Positions 33,923-45,638 of a stretch of DNA of 64,000 nucleotides are shown piece after piece. The position numbers and the translations under genes are program-made. This DNA is from Lyophyllum atratum (lineage: Eukaryota > Basidiomycota > Agaricomycetes > Agaricales > Lyophyllaceae): positions 1,426,001 to 1,490,000 of the forward strand of contig JACGCN010000008.1 of NCBI GenBank assembly GCA_014905825.1, read 5' to 3'. The notes beneath the pieces were generated by a model that worked only from the letters and a program-made list of their open reading frames with translations, did no database searches and was not told the DNA's origin. Position 1 is the stretch's first letter. Every line of letters starts with the position of its first letter.

Positions 33923-34419
33923 AGGACTGACTTATTTGAGCTAAATATGGAGAAAGCGAACGAACTGTTGTAACATACCTACGATAAGATTCTGATTCAA
34001 ATGTACACCAGGACGTGGACGGTAAATTTCTCGAGGTAGACGATGCAAGGACACTTCTAGCTGGTAACTTTTCTGCAACAGTACCGCGAGATAAGATTAT
34101 CTTGCTGTCAAAGTGACTTCTGGACCAACTTGCACAAGCGGTCTAGGAATCCTGACTTTCAACATTAACATAGACATCAACCTCGACCTCCTTCAAACAA
34201 AGTTGAGACCGTCGTGGGATGCCTCTCCACATATTCCGTCGTATTTTCCACCTGATAGGAAATCTGAAGATCGGCGAAACATGGGGTGGTCTGCAATAGT
34301 ATGATTGTCCTGTTCATTCATTTTGTCACGTTGGAACTGAAGTGCTCTCCAAGCTGCCGCCATCCCTGGACGTACACTCTGGAAAATCCTCTGGCCTCTT
34401 CCGTGGCAATTCAGGCTCC
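33923..34419. other. intergenic, no gene seen
   Basis: Cyclophilin 3' flank and the region leading into the relic described next. No domain recognised. Confidence 0.3.
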
Positions 34420-34939
34420 CGACTCCATTAGATCCCCTCGAAATCCGTGACCATCCCGACATCGTTCATCAGCGGTACTACGTAGAACAAAACTTTCGGA
34501 GACTCAGGTCATTTCCCCTCTTCCAGCTCCGTGACACTCCCTTGAGGTCGCTCTATCGCCTGCAGGATTGCCTCTGCGCTGACCAGCATGCTTGGAAGCG
34601 ACTATTTCTGGCGTCGGGCTCCCTGGCGCATCCAAGACATACCCGATCCAAGGGACCCCGATCCGCTACGATACGCGATCTTGGCCTCCCTCTTGGAGTA
34701 CATGGTAGATGCATAAGTACAACTGGAAGATCCAATTGGGTCTCCGCCGTGGAGGACTCCGTCTGACTAAAAAGGCACAAGAGGCAGCCTTGCGTGACGA
34801 ATCCAACATGCCATTCGAGGAGGTGCCGTCCTGGGCATCACGAGTCCCCCCAGTCGACGAATGGATATCCTTCCTCGAGGATAGATCTATCCGTCCTATG
34901 TATGGGCGAACCTTTTCACATGCGGCGTATCTCGGCTAA
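34420..34939 (+). pseudogene. frameshifted remnant of an unnamed fungal protein
   Basis: Two coding pieces in different frames form one protein-like sequence. The first reads DYFWRRAPWRIQDIPDPRDP then DPLRYAILASLLEYMVDA and hits a TAA. The second, four bases further in another frame, reads NWKIQLGLRRGGLRLTKKAQ and ends WISFLEDRSIRPMYGRTFSH-AAYLG with a stop. A join at the break would restore a continuous frame, so a small indel is the likely cause, unless a short intron is hidden there. More upstream pieces in other frames (about 34420-34540) may belong to it. The motif DIPDPRDPDPLRYAILA recalls conserved fungal hypothetical proteins, but I cannot name the family. Confidence 0.5.
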
Positions 34940-35813
34940 TCCGTGGCAGCTGCGGAACATGTAGTAGAGTAGCCCCCCCCCACGGTGTCCTACTGTACGA
35001 GCCCTATCTCTACTGTGAAATATAAACAGATTTTGTTGGCATTGGTGATCATCCTGGAGGCTTCGAGGTACACCCCATAGCCCGTGCCATCCGACCGCTC
35101 AACACCTTGCCAGCATCTTATGGTGCCATGGTCTTGAAACTGGTACAGGTGGGAGCCAAGTTGAATTCTTCGCTGGTGCCGTTAGTAGCTTCTGTCCCGA
35201 GATGTGCTTCATTGAACTTCACTGAACTTCGAAGTTCGGACTATGTACAAAGCTACGGCAACGTGGTGCCCGTCGCTACCCCCCCGCTCCCCGCTCATCC
35301 CAACAACCATAGCGCCGCCTCATCCCGCATACTAGTCACACATCATAAATCATGTAGCGGTATCTGTTCGTTTGTGTACATGTATAATACTAATAGGACT
35401 CTGATAATACCTCTACAGACTACATAATAATTATAGCCATCTGTCGACGTCGTAGTTCTCTGCAGTGTAGGATGAAAGGAAAGGAAAGGAGCTGGGGCTG
35501 CGCGTGGGTGGTATCTAGAAACGAAGGAAAACGAAAAACGAAACGGAAAGGGGGTACTAGTGTCCAAAGCTCGATCGCGAAGTCCCCATGATACAGTACC
35601 TAGCGCGGGGGTTTTGTTTACAGACGTACGAGTATAGCAAGGAATCGAGAGTGAGACGGAGACGGAGATGGGATACTATAGCGTAACACAAGGCCAACGA
35701 TCAACGTGGCCAAGTTCAGATGGGCCCTCCATCAAGGACCCCAGCGGATAGCAGCGAGGAAGGCCCCACAGCGTTGAAACCACCTATAAAACAGAATTTC
35801 CTTCAACAACCCA
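34940..35813. other. intergenic, convergent region
   Basis: Contains a C9-10 tract near 34975 and a purine-rich stretch 35480-35560. This should be the 3' flank of the large RRM gene. No gene recognised. Confidence 0.35.
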
Positions 35814-38800
35814 TCAATGGCTCCCCGCCCGTATCTTTTTCCCCTCAAACCCCTCCCCCCGCCCTTGCTCACCCACAAATCCCTCCTGCGGCGTCCCCCC
35901 CGCAAACGAGCTAAAGAACGGCGTGGCAGGACTCAACGTCGACGGCGTATGCGAGTTCTGCGACGAGGTGTATGTGAGCGCGGGGGAGATGAGCGAAGGC
36001 GAGGAGTCCGCGTCGTATGCGCCTAGGTGGTCGTGCGTGTGGGTGTGGGTGTTGTGCGCCACGGTATGGTTGCGATTATGATTATGGTTATGATTCGAGT
36101 TGTTGTTGTTGTTCTGGCCCTGGTTCGCGTTCGCGTTCGAGTTCTGATTCTGACTACGCTCCCGATTCTGGTGATGATTTGGATGATGATACCGCGGCGC
36201 ATGCTCCCCAAACGCACGGTGCGCCGGCGCTTTCTCGTAGTGCATATGACCGCCGTTATTAGTGCCCATGCTCGGGGACAAAATGCCCGTCAGGCTCTCC
36301 GCGCTGTCGTAGATGCCAATCGCGTCGCTGTTACTGTTCTTGTTCGTGTTGCTGGTTACGGTGCTGTTATTGTTGTTCTTGGTGGTCGTGGAAAGGTGCT
36401 GCGAGACATTATTACTATACGTGTGCTGCTGCTGCTGCTGATTCTGGTTCTGGTTCTGGTTCGAGCCGGGGATACTCATGCTGCTGTGCTGATAGTGGCG
36501 CGTGGCAGGCGGCGCCGCACGCTGCGGGAGCGTCGAAGAGCGGAGGTGCGCCTGCTGATAGTGATGCATATTATGGAAACTCGGATTCGGCGACTGACTC
36601 TCCCCTTGACCCTGATTCTGGCTCTCCCTCTGGCTCTGGCCCTGGTTCTGCTCTACCTGGACATGCTCACGCGACAACCGCGCATTCACATGCGCAGGGT
36701 GTATGCGGTGGTTATGCTTCACCCCAGGCGCCCCTCCCCCTCCACCTCCCCCTTCACCTCCCCCAGCATGGGCATGGAACTCCTCCTCACCCACAAGCGG
36801 CATCATCCCCAACGACGGCGACCCAAACTGCTGCACCTGCGCCTGCGCGCGATACGCCCTCGTCCCCACCCCAATATTCGCATTCGCCGCACCCACACTC
36901 GCCTCGCTGTCCCTCCGGCGCCGCACAAGATCAAGCGGCGGCGGGGCCGGGCGTCTCCTCTGCTGTTGCTGTTGTTGCTGTTGTTGCTGTGCAGCCGAAT
37001 CCGCATGCGCACGCATAATAAACTCCTCCGTGGCTGTATACCCGCCCCTCGCCTGCACCTGCCCACCCGAGCGCGGCTGCGGCTGCGGCTGGTGCCTCGA
37101 ATGCGGGCGCCCATAATCCCCCCCATACTCCGCGCGGTTACTCGCAAAGTGGTTCGGCAGACGGGAGGAGGGATCCTGGTACGCCCCCGCAGCAGCGTAA
37201 TTCTGGAACGGCGTCCCGCTGCTCCGCAGGGACTCGAGGAGGGCAGCCATAGTGGGATCCATAGGCGGCGGCGTCGCATGGACGTGGTACGGGCTGTGCG
37301 GGCCGACGACGGGATGATGCTGATGATGGTGATGTTGATGCAAGGGCGTATGCGCGCGCGGATGCAGATGCTGGTGCGGGTGCGGGTGCGGGTAGGCATG
37401 GCGCTCGGCAAGGGAATAGTCAACCGCAAAGGGCGGGGTATGCGTACGGGCGGCGGCGGGATGGTAGTCGGGGAAAAGCGGCTGCTGCTGGGGTGTGGGG
37501 ATACGGAGGGCGGGGAGAGGGGGCGGGAGGGGTTGGGGGCGGAGCTCCTGCCCGTGGAGGTTGAGCAGGGCGGCTTGGGCGATCGTGAGGCGCGCGGGAG
37601 ATTCTTCGCCTTCGCGGGCCATGCGTTCCGTACGCTGTAAAAAAAACGAAACACAGTCAGCCTGCCTACCCCGAAAACCCCAAACAAAAACAAAAAGAAA
37701 AAGAAGACGTACCCTCAACTCCCTCTGCTCCGCCGTATCCGCAAACCTCACCGAAATCCGACTCCCCGAGTCGTTCCACCCCCTTACCATCCGCCCATGC
37801 AGGCGCTCGATGATCTCCTCCGCGCCCGCGCGCGTCTCGAATCTGTGTCAGGTGTTAGTATGGGTTGTTACGGGGACAGGAAGAAGAAGAACAAGAAGAA
37901 GAGAAGAGAACAGGAGGGAGAGGGGTGGGAGAGGGATATATGCGTACCGGACAAAAGCAATGATACGCGGGGGGCTGCTGAGCCGCGTTTGAAAGAAGCG
38001 GGAGCTGCTTATTCGGTGGGGGGTCACGAGCGCCGCGAGTGTCTACGAATGCAAACTCATGGTCAGACGTCGGGCGCGCCAGGGAATAATAATGATAATA
38101 ATGATAAGAAGAAGTGAGAGGAGAGCAGGGACTCACCGGCTCGTCGATGCTCAGCGGGAGCCTACGAAAAAAAAAAAACAACAGTATAAGCATCCATCGG
38201 TCACCACAAACAATTCAAGAAGCACAAAAGAAAGACATTACGCACCCCTCCATATACAAATTCGTACTCGTCCGATCATGCAAACTCTCCATCTTCGCCT
38301 TAAACGACGCATCTCCCTCCCCTCCCTCTCCCCACTCGCTCGTGCGCCCTCCTTCCGCCGCCCCGTCCCCGTACCCCGTCCATTCCGACCCGGACTCGTA
38401 GAGCGAGAACGACGAGAGGGAGGAGGGGAGGGGGAGGGACAGTGGGGCGGAGCTGGTGTGGGTGCCGGTGCCGGGGATTTTGTGGGCTTGCTATTGGGGG
38501 AGCAGGGCATTGGAGAGGAAAGTGAAGAAAAGGGGGAGGGGGAGGACGTACCTTGGAGAACGTAGGGTGGAGGTTCCTATACCTCCTAAGCGAAAGTATA
38601 CACTTCTCAGCCGATTCCACAGTCTCGAACCTATAGAAAAAAGAAAATCAGACCAAGACTTGTCAGCGCCATGAACAAAAGCAAGGCAGGAAACACAACA
38701 CGAGACTTACAGCACAAACCCATAGCCACTCTCACTATCCCTCACATGCCTCGTGAACGTCCGTACGCTCCTCACCGCGCCAAAGGGCGCCGCAAGCGCA

Positions 38801-39687
38801 AAGAGCTGGTCTTCGGGGAAGTGCGGGGGCAGACCATTGATGTAGACGTTAGGCGTCTTGCCGTCGTCGGCGGGGGCGGCTGCTGGTGCGGCTGCCTCCG
38901 CGGACACGTTGGAAATGGAGTGGGAGGTGGAGTTGGAAGAGGGCGTGAAGATGAATGCGGGGTGTTGTGCGTGTGGCTGCTGTTGTTGCTGCTGAGGGCT
39001 GGAGACGAGGGGGAGGGGGATGGTGTGTTGTGCTGGGGCGGGTGGGAGCTGCGGGGAGAGGAGAGTTTGGGCTGAGGCTTGAGTTTGAGTTTGAGCTTGG
39101 GACGTAGATTGGGGCTGGGGCTGGGGCTGTGCTTGGAAGTGCGATGGAAGAACGGGAGAGTCGTCGATAGATGCTTCTGCTGGAGATTTCGTTAGGATTG
39201 TGACGAACAGGGAAAAAGAAATAGGTAACGCACCAGGCGACGTACGCTGTTGAGAATAACCGAAAGACTGTACACGAGGCTGCGAAAGCGATAAAGCAAT
39301 AGAAGCCGCGGAGTCGTTGATACCAAGCGAGGAGAGGTAAATCTCGACATCAGACGAGGACTCCTCCTCCTCCTCATCCGTCGTGGTGTCGAGGCGCACG
39401 ATACCGCTGCCGCTACTGTCCCTGGAGTACGCCGTGCCCGTCCCCGGGCTCTCAAGATGCGAATACGAGTTGGAGGCGTTGGAGAGCGGGGACGCGGACA
39501 TGGACATGGAGAGGGAGACGGCGGGGCTGTGCTGCTGGAACGAGAAGGAAGGCGGGGAGCGGGAGCGTGAATTGAAGGATGCAGAGGAGAGCGGGGAGTC
39601 GGGGAGGGGCGGGAGGCGGGGGGAGAAGGGGAGGGAGCGGGGGTCGGGGAAGGTGGGAGGTGGGGTAGGTGGGGGGGAGGGGGACAT
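35814..39687 (-). CDS. large two-RRM RNA-binding protein (MSSP/RBMS-like) with Q/H/N-rich tail
   Basis: Minus-strand gene with about seven introns. The N-terminal 270 residues are Pro/Ser-rich with short poly-Q. RRM1 starts NVYINGLPPHFPEDQLFALA (RNP2 VYINGL) and has RNP1 SGYGFVLF split by an intron; it ends with SAEKCILSLRRYRNLHPTFS. RRM2 starts TNLYMEGLPLSIDEPTLAAL and continues RIIAFVRFETRAGAEEII and SRISVRFADTAEQREL. Two close RRMs with this vocabulary resemble metazoan RBMS/MSSP and fungal relatives that bind AU-rich or single-stranded sequences. The last exon encodes about 600 low-complexity residues: poly-Q about 36963-36995, His-rich about 37320-37400, Asn-rich about 36030-36130 and 36340-36380. 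The long plus-strand frames over this exon are shadows. One 54-nt intron near 39178-39231 is open in frame and may be retained. Confidence 0.85.
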
Positions 39688-40479
39688 GATGCTGATAGGA
39701 TAGAGTTTACAAAGAATACAATAGCGGTTTGGTGTAACGCGTGGCTCTGGGTGGGGGTGATTGCGTAACAGTACGTATAAGAAGAGTCAATAGCAGAGTT
39801 AACAGTCAATAGCGATATCAATAATCTTAATAAAAAAGAGGGATAGCGGGGGATGGATGGTGCTGGGGGTAGGAATGAGGAAAGGAGGCAATCCAGAATC
39901 GCGGGAACGTCGTTTATATCGCCAGGTCTTTCTGCAGAACATTCGGAACAGGACAAGATCTGGGCTTGGGTCGAAGCACAGAGCCCGATGCGGAAGCTCG
40001 ATGTCCACATAGAGTATGGGTTATTTCGGGATCGCATGGGTCCGAGGAGCACAGAGATCGTCGTTCATTTATACATAAGCAGTCTGTCGGTGGCCTGGCA
40101 GGTACATGGTTCCAAGTTCGGCGCAGGGCCTTTGACGCGTTTCGATCCGTTCTTCCCCCAAGTGGCGAGCCAGGCACGCAGACGTCCAGTTCCAGTTTAT
40201 CGCACAGCAAGCCCGCGTCGACGCGTCCCGCAGACTCGCGTTCACGTCGTCCATCGCCACCTCCGTCATATCCAAGTCCAAAGGCTAAAATAGCAGCACA
40301 TCACGGTCACGCACCCAACCCGGCAATCTCGGCATTCCCCGATCACCCATTGGCTCGTGGCTGACTTGACCCGTCGGACTCTTTCCCCCACCCCCCTTGT
40401 GCTGGTTCTTCGCCTCCTTTGCTGCGTGCATAACCCCTAGCCCCCCACACTCGTTTTACCCTAACCCCCAACCCAAAAA
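39688..40479. other. divergent upstream region
   Basis: About 790 bp between the RRM gene and the GPI-protein gene, transcribed in opposite directions. The GPI-gene side (40370-40479) is C/T-rich. Overlapping frames on both strands show no domain. Confidence 0.4.
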
Positions 40480-41456
40480 ATGATGTTCACCCGCCTCGCC
40501 GTCGTCGCCGCCCTCCTTGGCGCTGCTGCCGCTGACTTCCAGATCTTTTCTCCCAGTAAAGATGTTTGGTGGAGTACGTTTTATATCTTTCTTATTTTCG
40601 AAGCCGGTCCTTCTTTTCGGGCTCGATGGCACACCCTCGACATGACGCTGACCCATCCTCTTTACCCACAGTCGAAAAGTCCGTGAACACCCTCGCCTGG
40701 ACATGCAACGACCCCGCCGCAAAACCCACCTTCACCGTCCTCGTCGCCAACGTGGTCAGTGCCCCCTGCCTTTCCTTCCAAGTCCTATACTGCGGACGAC
40801 TGACATGTCACGTATCTGTAGGACCAGAAAGTGCTCACGTCACCCATCGCGATTATTGGCATCCAGAACAACTTTGACTGCTCCAAGACGATCACGCAGG
40901 ATATGCTCACCACTCCCCCTGGGACTGGGTATACCATCCTGTTCGCGAATACGTTGAACCAGACCGATGTACGTCCTGTCTTCCATTTGTTGTTGCCCTC
41001 TCTTTTCGTGCCTTTCTTGTTGCTGCCATCCTCGCTCTTAATCAACTGCCACCTTGCGTTCTATTCTTTCTTCCCCCGACGTCCTTCCCCTCTCTTGCCC
41101 ACCCATCACCATTCGTTCTCGCCTTCCCACCCTCATTCTGCCCGCATTTCATCTATCCTGCCCTCCCCCTTTCTCTCCTCTCTCCCTCCCAAACCCAAAC
41201 TAACCCCCCCCTCCCCCGACAGATCTTCTTCACCTCCCCCCAATTCGAAATCAAACCCCTCGGCTCCTCCTACCCCACCGCAACCTCCACCCCCGGCGCC
41301 GCCTCCCCCACCGGCTCCGGCTCCGCCGGCAACTCCTCCGCCTCCTCCTCGCCCGGCAAGAACGCTGCAGTGGCCGTGGGGGTGCGGGCGTCGATGTGGA
41401 TGGGGGTGAGTGGGGCGGTGGGTGTTGTGGGGGGTTTGGTGGGGATGTTTTTGTAG
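40480..41456 (+). CDS. GPI-anchored Kre9/Knh1-like cell-wall protein
   Basis: Four exons. The signal peptide is MMFTRLAVVAALLGAAAADF. The mature domain carries FQIFSPSKDVWW, SVNTLAWTCNDPAAKPTFTV, IQNNFDCSKTITQDMLTTPP, GTGYTILFANTLNQTDIFF and SPQFEIKPLGSSYPT, the Kre9/Knh1-like beta-sandwich. A Ser/Thr/Gly-rich linker (TSTPGAASPTGSGSAGNSSA) leads to a C-terminal hydrophobic GPI-addition segment, AVGVVGGLVGMFL. The protein is probably secreted and anchored at the plasma membrane or wall. The third intron (about 40969-41220) is long for this window and almost all pyrimidine. A second in-frame ATG at codon 2 makes the exact start ambiguous by one residue. Confidence 0.85.
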
Positions 41457-42010
41457 GTGTGTAATGTGGTGGTGGTGGTGGGGAGGGGGGAAAGGGGGGT
41501 TGATGGACTATCTCCTGTTGTTGTTCAGCTATACCATGCCTTTTACGTCCCAGTCGGGTTTTCCCTCTTTTTTTCGGTTCGTCTATGTATAGGCACGTCT
41601 TGGATACTCAGATACGTTTGCAATTTCAGCTTTGGTGATGGATGTTGACCATGGTGCTTGGGTGGACGATGCTGGTGCTCCACATGCACTTCTGTACAAC
41701 TGAGGTCAACCGACCAATGCGAGCCTGTACGATCAATAGGATTAAATCTTTCTGGAGAGGGCGATTCATTTGGCTAGGGTGAGGAGGTCCTCTGGTCCAT
41801 CACTCAGCACGTTGTCTGCCGACAGTTGCACCCATGCCCGACATGCAGAAAATACTTGGTTAATTTTCAAATGCACATCTCGCGCGCCAGCCTCATCACA
41901 TCGGAACCCGGCCAAAGAATGACCTCGCAACTTCGAATACTAAATTCCATGTCGAAATCCCGTCAGTCGACCTTCCCGTAAGGGCGGCCCGGACAATGTG
42001 GTGAATGTGA
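41457..42010. other. intergenic, no gene seen
   Basis: 3' flank of the GPI-protein gene up to the tRNA. No domain recognised. Confidence 0.35.
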
Positions 42011-42093
42011 GGCGCTGTAGTGTAGTGGTTATCACTCGGGATTTTGATGTTCCTCGTCTTCCCGAAACCCAGGTTCGAACCCTGGCAGAGCCT
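42011..42093 (+). tRNA. tRNA-Gln(TTG) with an 11-nt intron
   Basis: The cloverleaf has acceptor GGCGCTG/CAGAGCC (one G-A mismatch at the fourth pair), D arm GTG...CAC, anticodon stem CGGGA/TCCCG, loop TTTTGA+T with anticodon TTG, T arm CCAGG-TTCGAAC-CCTGG and discriminator T as in eukaryotic tRNA-Gln. Eleven extra bases lie after position 37, the canonical intron site. U38 is present after splicing. The 3' side is followed by a T tract. Confidence 0.88.
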
Positions 42094-43199
42094 GTCAGTT
42101 GTCAGTCTTACCTCATTCTTTTTTGCATGTGGTCGGGAATGTCTTCCCCGGTGGATGAATGGGATTTCACGACGTTGGAGCCTTTAAAGTTTATGGATGC
42201 ACGGGATTTGTGCCCTAGGGCGTATCCAAGATATGAAACAACTATCAATGAAAAGCGACGACCTTGCAACAAAGTAGAATCCATAAGGCGCGGTTTCACC
42301 TCCAAATGCCATCGATTCTTCACCGTAAAACTGAAGTTGACCAATTACGCCCTAACACGATGCGATGAGCAGCATCATGTTCCCTTGTTTCCTTGGACTT
42401 TTAGGAGCTTTCCCGAGCTATCCACCGCTATTCACTCTGCGCCCATGAAGTAGGCGCCTACTTCAAGTTCCCTATTGATCGGGTACCGTTCACCAGGGTC
42501 ACCGTGATAGTGGGAGGTTCCTAGCCATGCGAGGCTGATCCTTGGCGTTGTCAATATTTGCCTTCAACTTCCTCTCACGCGTACGGGCGCTCGCCGCTCC
42601 GTCTCGACTTGGTACTTATCGACACTGGCGATGGGATCCGTCATGATGGACGGTTGCGTATGTACAGCCTACATCACCACCTCAGTCACTAATTTTCGGT
42701 CCTACTATCATTCTATCTATCCCAGACAGCCCGAAGAACATGAAATATAAAGTAATCGTAACCCGGCCTGTGATTATCACGATGCTGCTGATGTCGAGCC
42801 ATCACCATCATGATCCCTGATAATAACGCCGGTCACTATTCGCGGGACTGTGCATCCTCCAACACCAGTGCAAACTCCATCGAAAAAGTGACGCGCTCGC
42901 GGACCTGCTCCATATGGCCCTTCTGCGTGGATTCTGATCAAATTTTATCACCGTCGTGACACTCTGACAACGATGATTCCTTCTCGAATAGCTTCTCTCA
43001 ACTGTTCCTGTCTTTCTCGCCTTTTCGACTTCCTGACATCTGCGTCTACTGGATCCTGACATTGACGCACGCCTTACGCCAAGTTCGACACGTTTACGAG
43101 GGGGCAGCCCGCCAATGCAGGAGGCCCGTCGGTAGTGGACAGAGATACATACTGCGCGTCCAAGTTGACTTTTGATCGACCGATCGGTAGCCTTAGGGG
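42094..43199. other. intergenic, no gene seen
   Basis: About 1.1 kb between the tRNA and the DUF6533 gene. Only the Pol III terminator listed separately is recognised. Confidence 0.4.
42119..42124 (+). terminator. RNA polymerase III terminator of tRNA-Gln
   Basis: Six consecutive T residues about 25 bp after the tRNA 3' end. Confidence 0.65.
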
Positions 43200-45382
43200 A
43201 TGAGCTACGTCCCGCTGAGCACGAGCGACATCCAGAACATGTACGTGCCGCTCTCCTGCACTGTTACTCTTTTCTCTAATTCAATCTTGTGTTGCACTGC
43301 GGCAGAAATGTGAACTACTACCTCAGCCTTATCTCATTCAGTACGTGAACGACATTCCATTTCATGCTCCCCTTCCTTCTCTTCAAGTTGGAATTTTCAT
43401 CCACGCACCGTCGGAGCCTCGTACTTCGTTCCCTGATTTGACAGGATCACTCACTTCATGATCGACTCCTTTCATCTTTGACTGGATCCTTCGAAGTCCT
43501 GCCATGTCCCCGGGCCGTGACAGACTCATCTTTCATCAGCCACTGACGCGCTCTTTCCACAGCTCTCCTGGTCCATGAATATACCCTCACCTTCCCTGCG
43601 GAAGTCCAGCGGTTCTGGCCCATCGCCTCGCGCCCCACATGGGCTGTCGGAATTTTCTTCATCAACCGTTACCTCACCCTCCTGGGCCACATCCCCGTCA
43701 TGTTTGAATACTTCTGGTATTCAATGTCACCCGATAAACCTCGAGTGCGACCATCTTTCATCTCCTTGTATCTATGTACTAATTGACATGACAGATGTCA
43801 GTGTTTCTATCCTCATCATCGTTTCCATCATCTCCCTCAGCACCTTGTTATGGTCAAGTGATTACTATCATGATCATCGCAGTAGAGTAGCGCATCATTT
43901 CTGGCACTTTTCCAAGGTCATCCACCGCGATCAATCCTTCGGTACTGACACGCATCTCTTCCCCCATAGCTGTCATAGTCTCCAAACGTTCCACCAATAC
44001 TTTTCCTTGGCCGTGCAAATATGGGTATCAAGTGCGTATCACGTTTCAACTCCTGACCGCCATCCATTCCTCGGCCGCAAACCGGTTGAAACTTACGCCT
44101 TTCGGTAGTTCTGCTTATCATGCGGATGTACGCGCTGTATGACCGTAGCCGCCGGGTGTTAGCTCTTTACCTCTCAGTTGCGGGTGCTGCCGTTATCATC
44201 GCATGTGTGCGTATTACGTTCGTCCTCGTTCAATTTTGACACTGCATTGACGCTCCGAAATATAGTGGGCCATCATTACTGGGAAGGCAAAAGACAAGAA
44301 ACATGAGCCGGTGGAATACCTTTTTGAGCGCGGATGTCTTGCGACCGTGTCACATGTCCTGTACGTCGACATCCGCAATTGATTTATTGTGCCTAGCCTC
44401 ATTGTTGATTTGTAGTGGTCACCGTACGTTTGTCGTATGACTCAGCAGGACTGCTTATTGAATTTGACTTTAAAGACCTCGGCGCGGCGTGGGGAGGCAT
44501 GCTAGTGTTTGATACACTCGTCTTCGCTGGGACGGTATACAAATCGTTCACCCTCCGGCGCATTCATGGGGTGGGGCTCCTTTCGCTTCTGTTGAGGGAT
44601 GGTCAGTCTTTAGTGTTATATTCGGAATGTATAGTTTGGTGCTTATCGTGATACTCCTTTAGGGTCTATCTATTTTGGGTGAGCGCTGCCTTTTATATGA
44701 TATCGGGAAATTCTTGAACTTGCGTCTGCCTTACGAAGTGTCATTATCGCTTCAAACATTGCCAATATTTTAACGTTCATGGTCAGCATCGCACCACATT
44801 AAGCCTGTATATCTTTTACTGATGTATCTCTTCATGAAATTTTAGTACGGCAACGTGAGTACGGACCTGATGTCTCAAGGTTAATGCCAGCTCACGCCTG
44901 AGATAGAACTTCACAGCAGGGGTCGGCACGGTTTTCACCAATGTGTACGCATCACATGCCGCACACCATACGAGATCATCAATGACTGATCACTGCCTCC
45001 ACGATACAGCATATCCTCAATCATGATTACACGTCTAATGCTCAACCTGCGCAACCCACGGCTCTTGGGCAGCACGCATCATGAATCCATCTCTACGGCT
45101 GCCTTCCACAGCCGCCCTAGCGGAAGCACTCAGATGATGTCCACGTTTATTGATTTTCGCAATGGGACGGAGTTTACTCAGTTTACCCAATTTACGGATG
45201 CTGGGCTGTGGTCACAGTACTATCACTCCAGGGGAATGGTCGACGAGGACTATGAGGCGGGGCTTGAAGAGGAGCAGCGGCAAAATGGTAAGTGCCTAGT
45301 GTGAATATAGTGGTGGAACGCTTTCTGATATGTTGAAAAAGACGTTAACGAAATCGAAATGGTCCCCCGATCGGATGCGTAG
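43200..45382 (+). CDS. DUF6533 seven-TM membrane protein
   Basis: Multi-exon gene. Exon 1 gives MSYVPLSTSDIQNM. The DUF6533 core follows: NVNYYLSLIS, then LLVHEYTLTFPAEVQRFWPI, PTWAVGIFFINRYLTLLGHI and PVMFEYFW. Later helices are YFSLAVQIWVS, RMYALYDRSRRVLALYLSVA, GAAVIIACWAIIT, LGAAWGGMLVFDTLVFAGTV and VIIASNIANILTFM, then ISSIMITRLMLNLRNPRLLG. The cytosolic tail is hydrophilic and ends EIEMVPRSDA. This is the standard layout of a large basidiomycete membrane-protein family with no known function. A paralogue lies at 53.1-54.9 kb on the other strand. Exon borders between 44650 and 45000 are short and the least certain. Confidence 0.82.
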
Positions 45383-45638
45383 GGCGTGTTTCCAAGTGTT
45401 CCATAGACTGTAGACTATGATTTATGTTCTTTCAAGTTTAGACCCTTGTTGTTGTAATATGTATGTATACTTGACTCTACTTGCACCTTGATTTATGCAA
45501 ACCCGGATTGTTATGCAGTCCAGCCTGCAATGCGATGATCGAGAACGCGACGCGTCAATACATGTCACGCGACTTCGTCACGATGATTTACAATTGTGAC
45601 ATCACGCGAAATTACTGTTACAGTTTAACCTCCTCCTA

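Noticed and set aside
36027..37640. Long plus-strand open frame of 537 codons
   Set aside because: It is antisense to the Q/H/N-rich exon of the RRM protein, has no domain, and its residues mirror the repeats.
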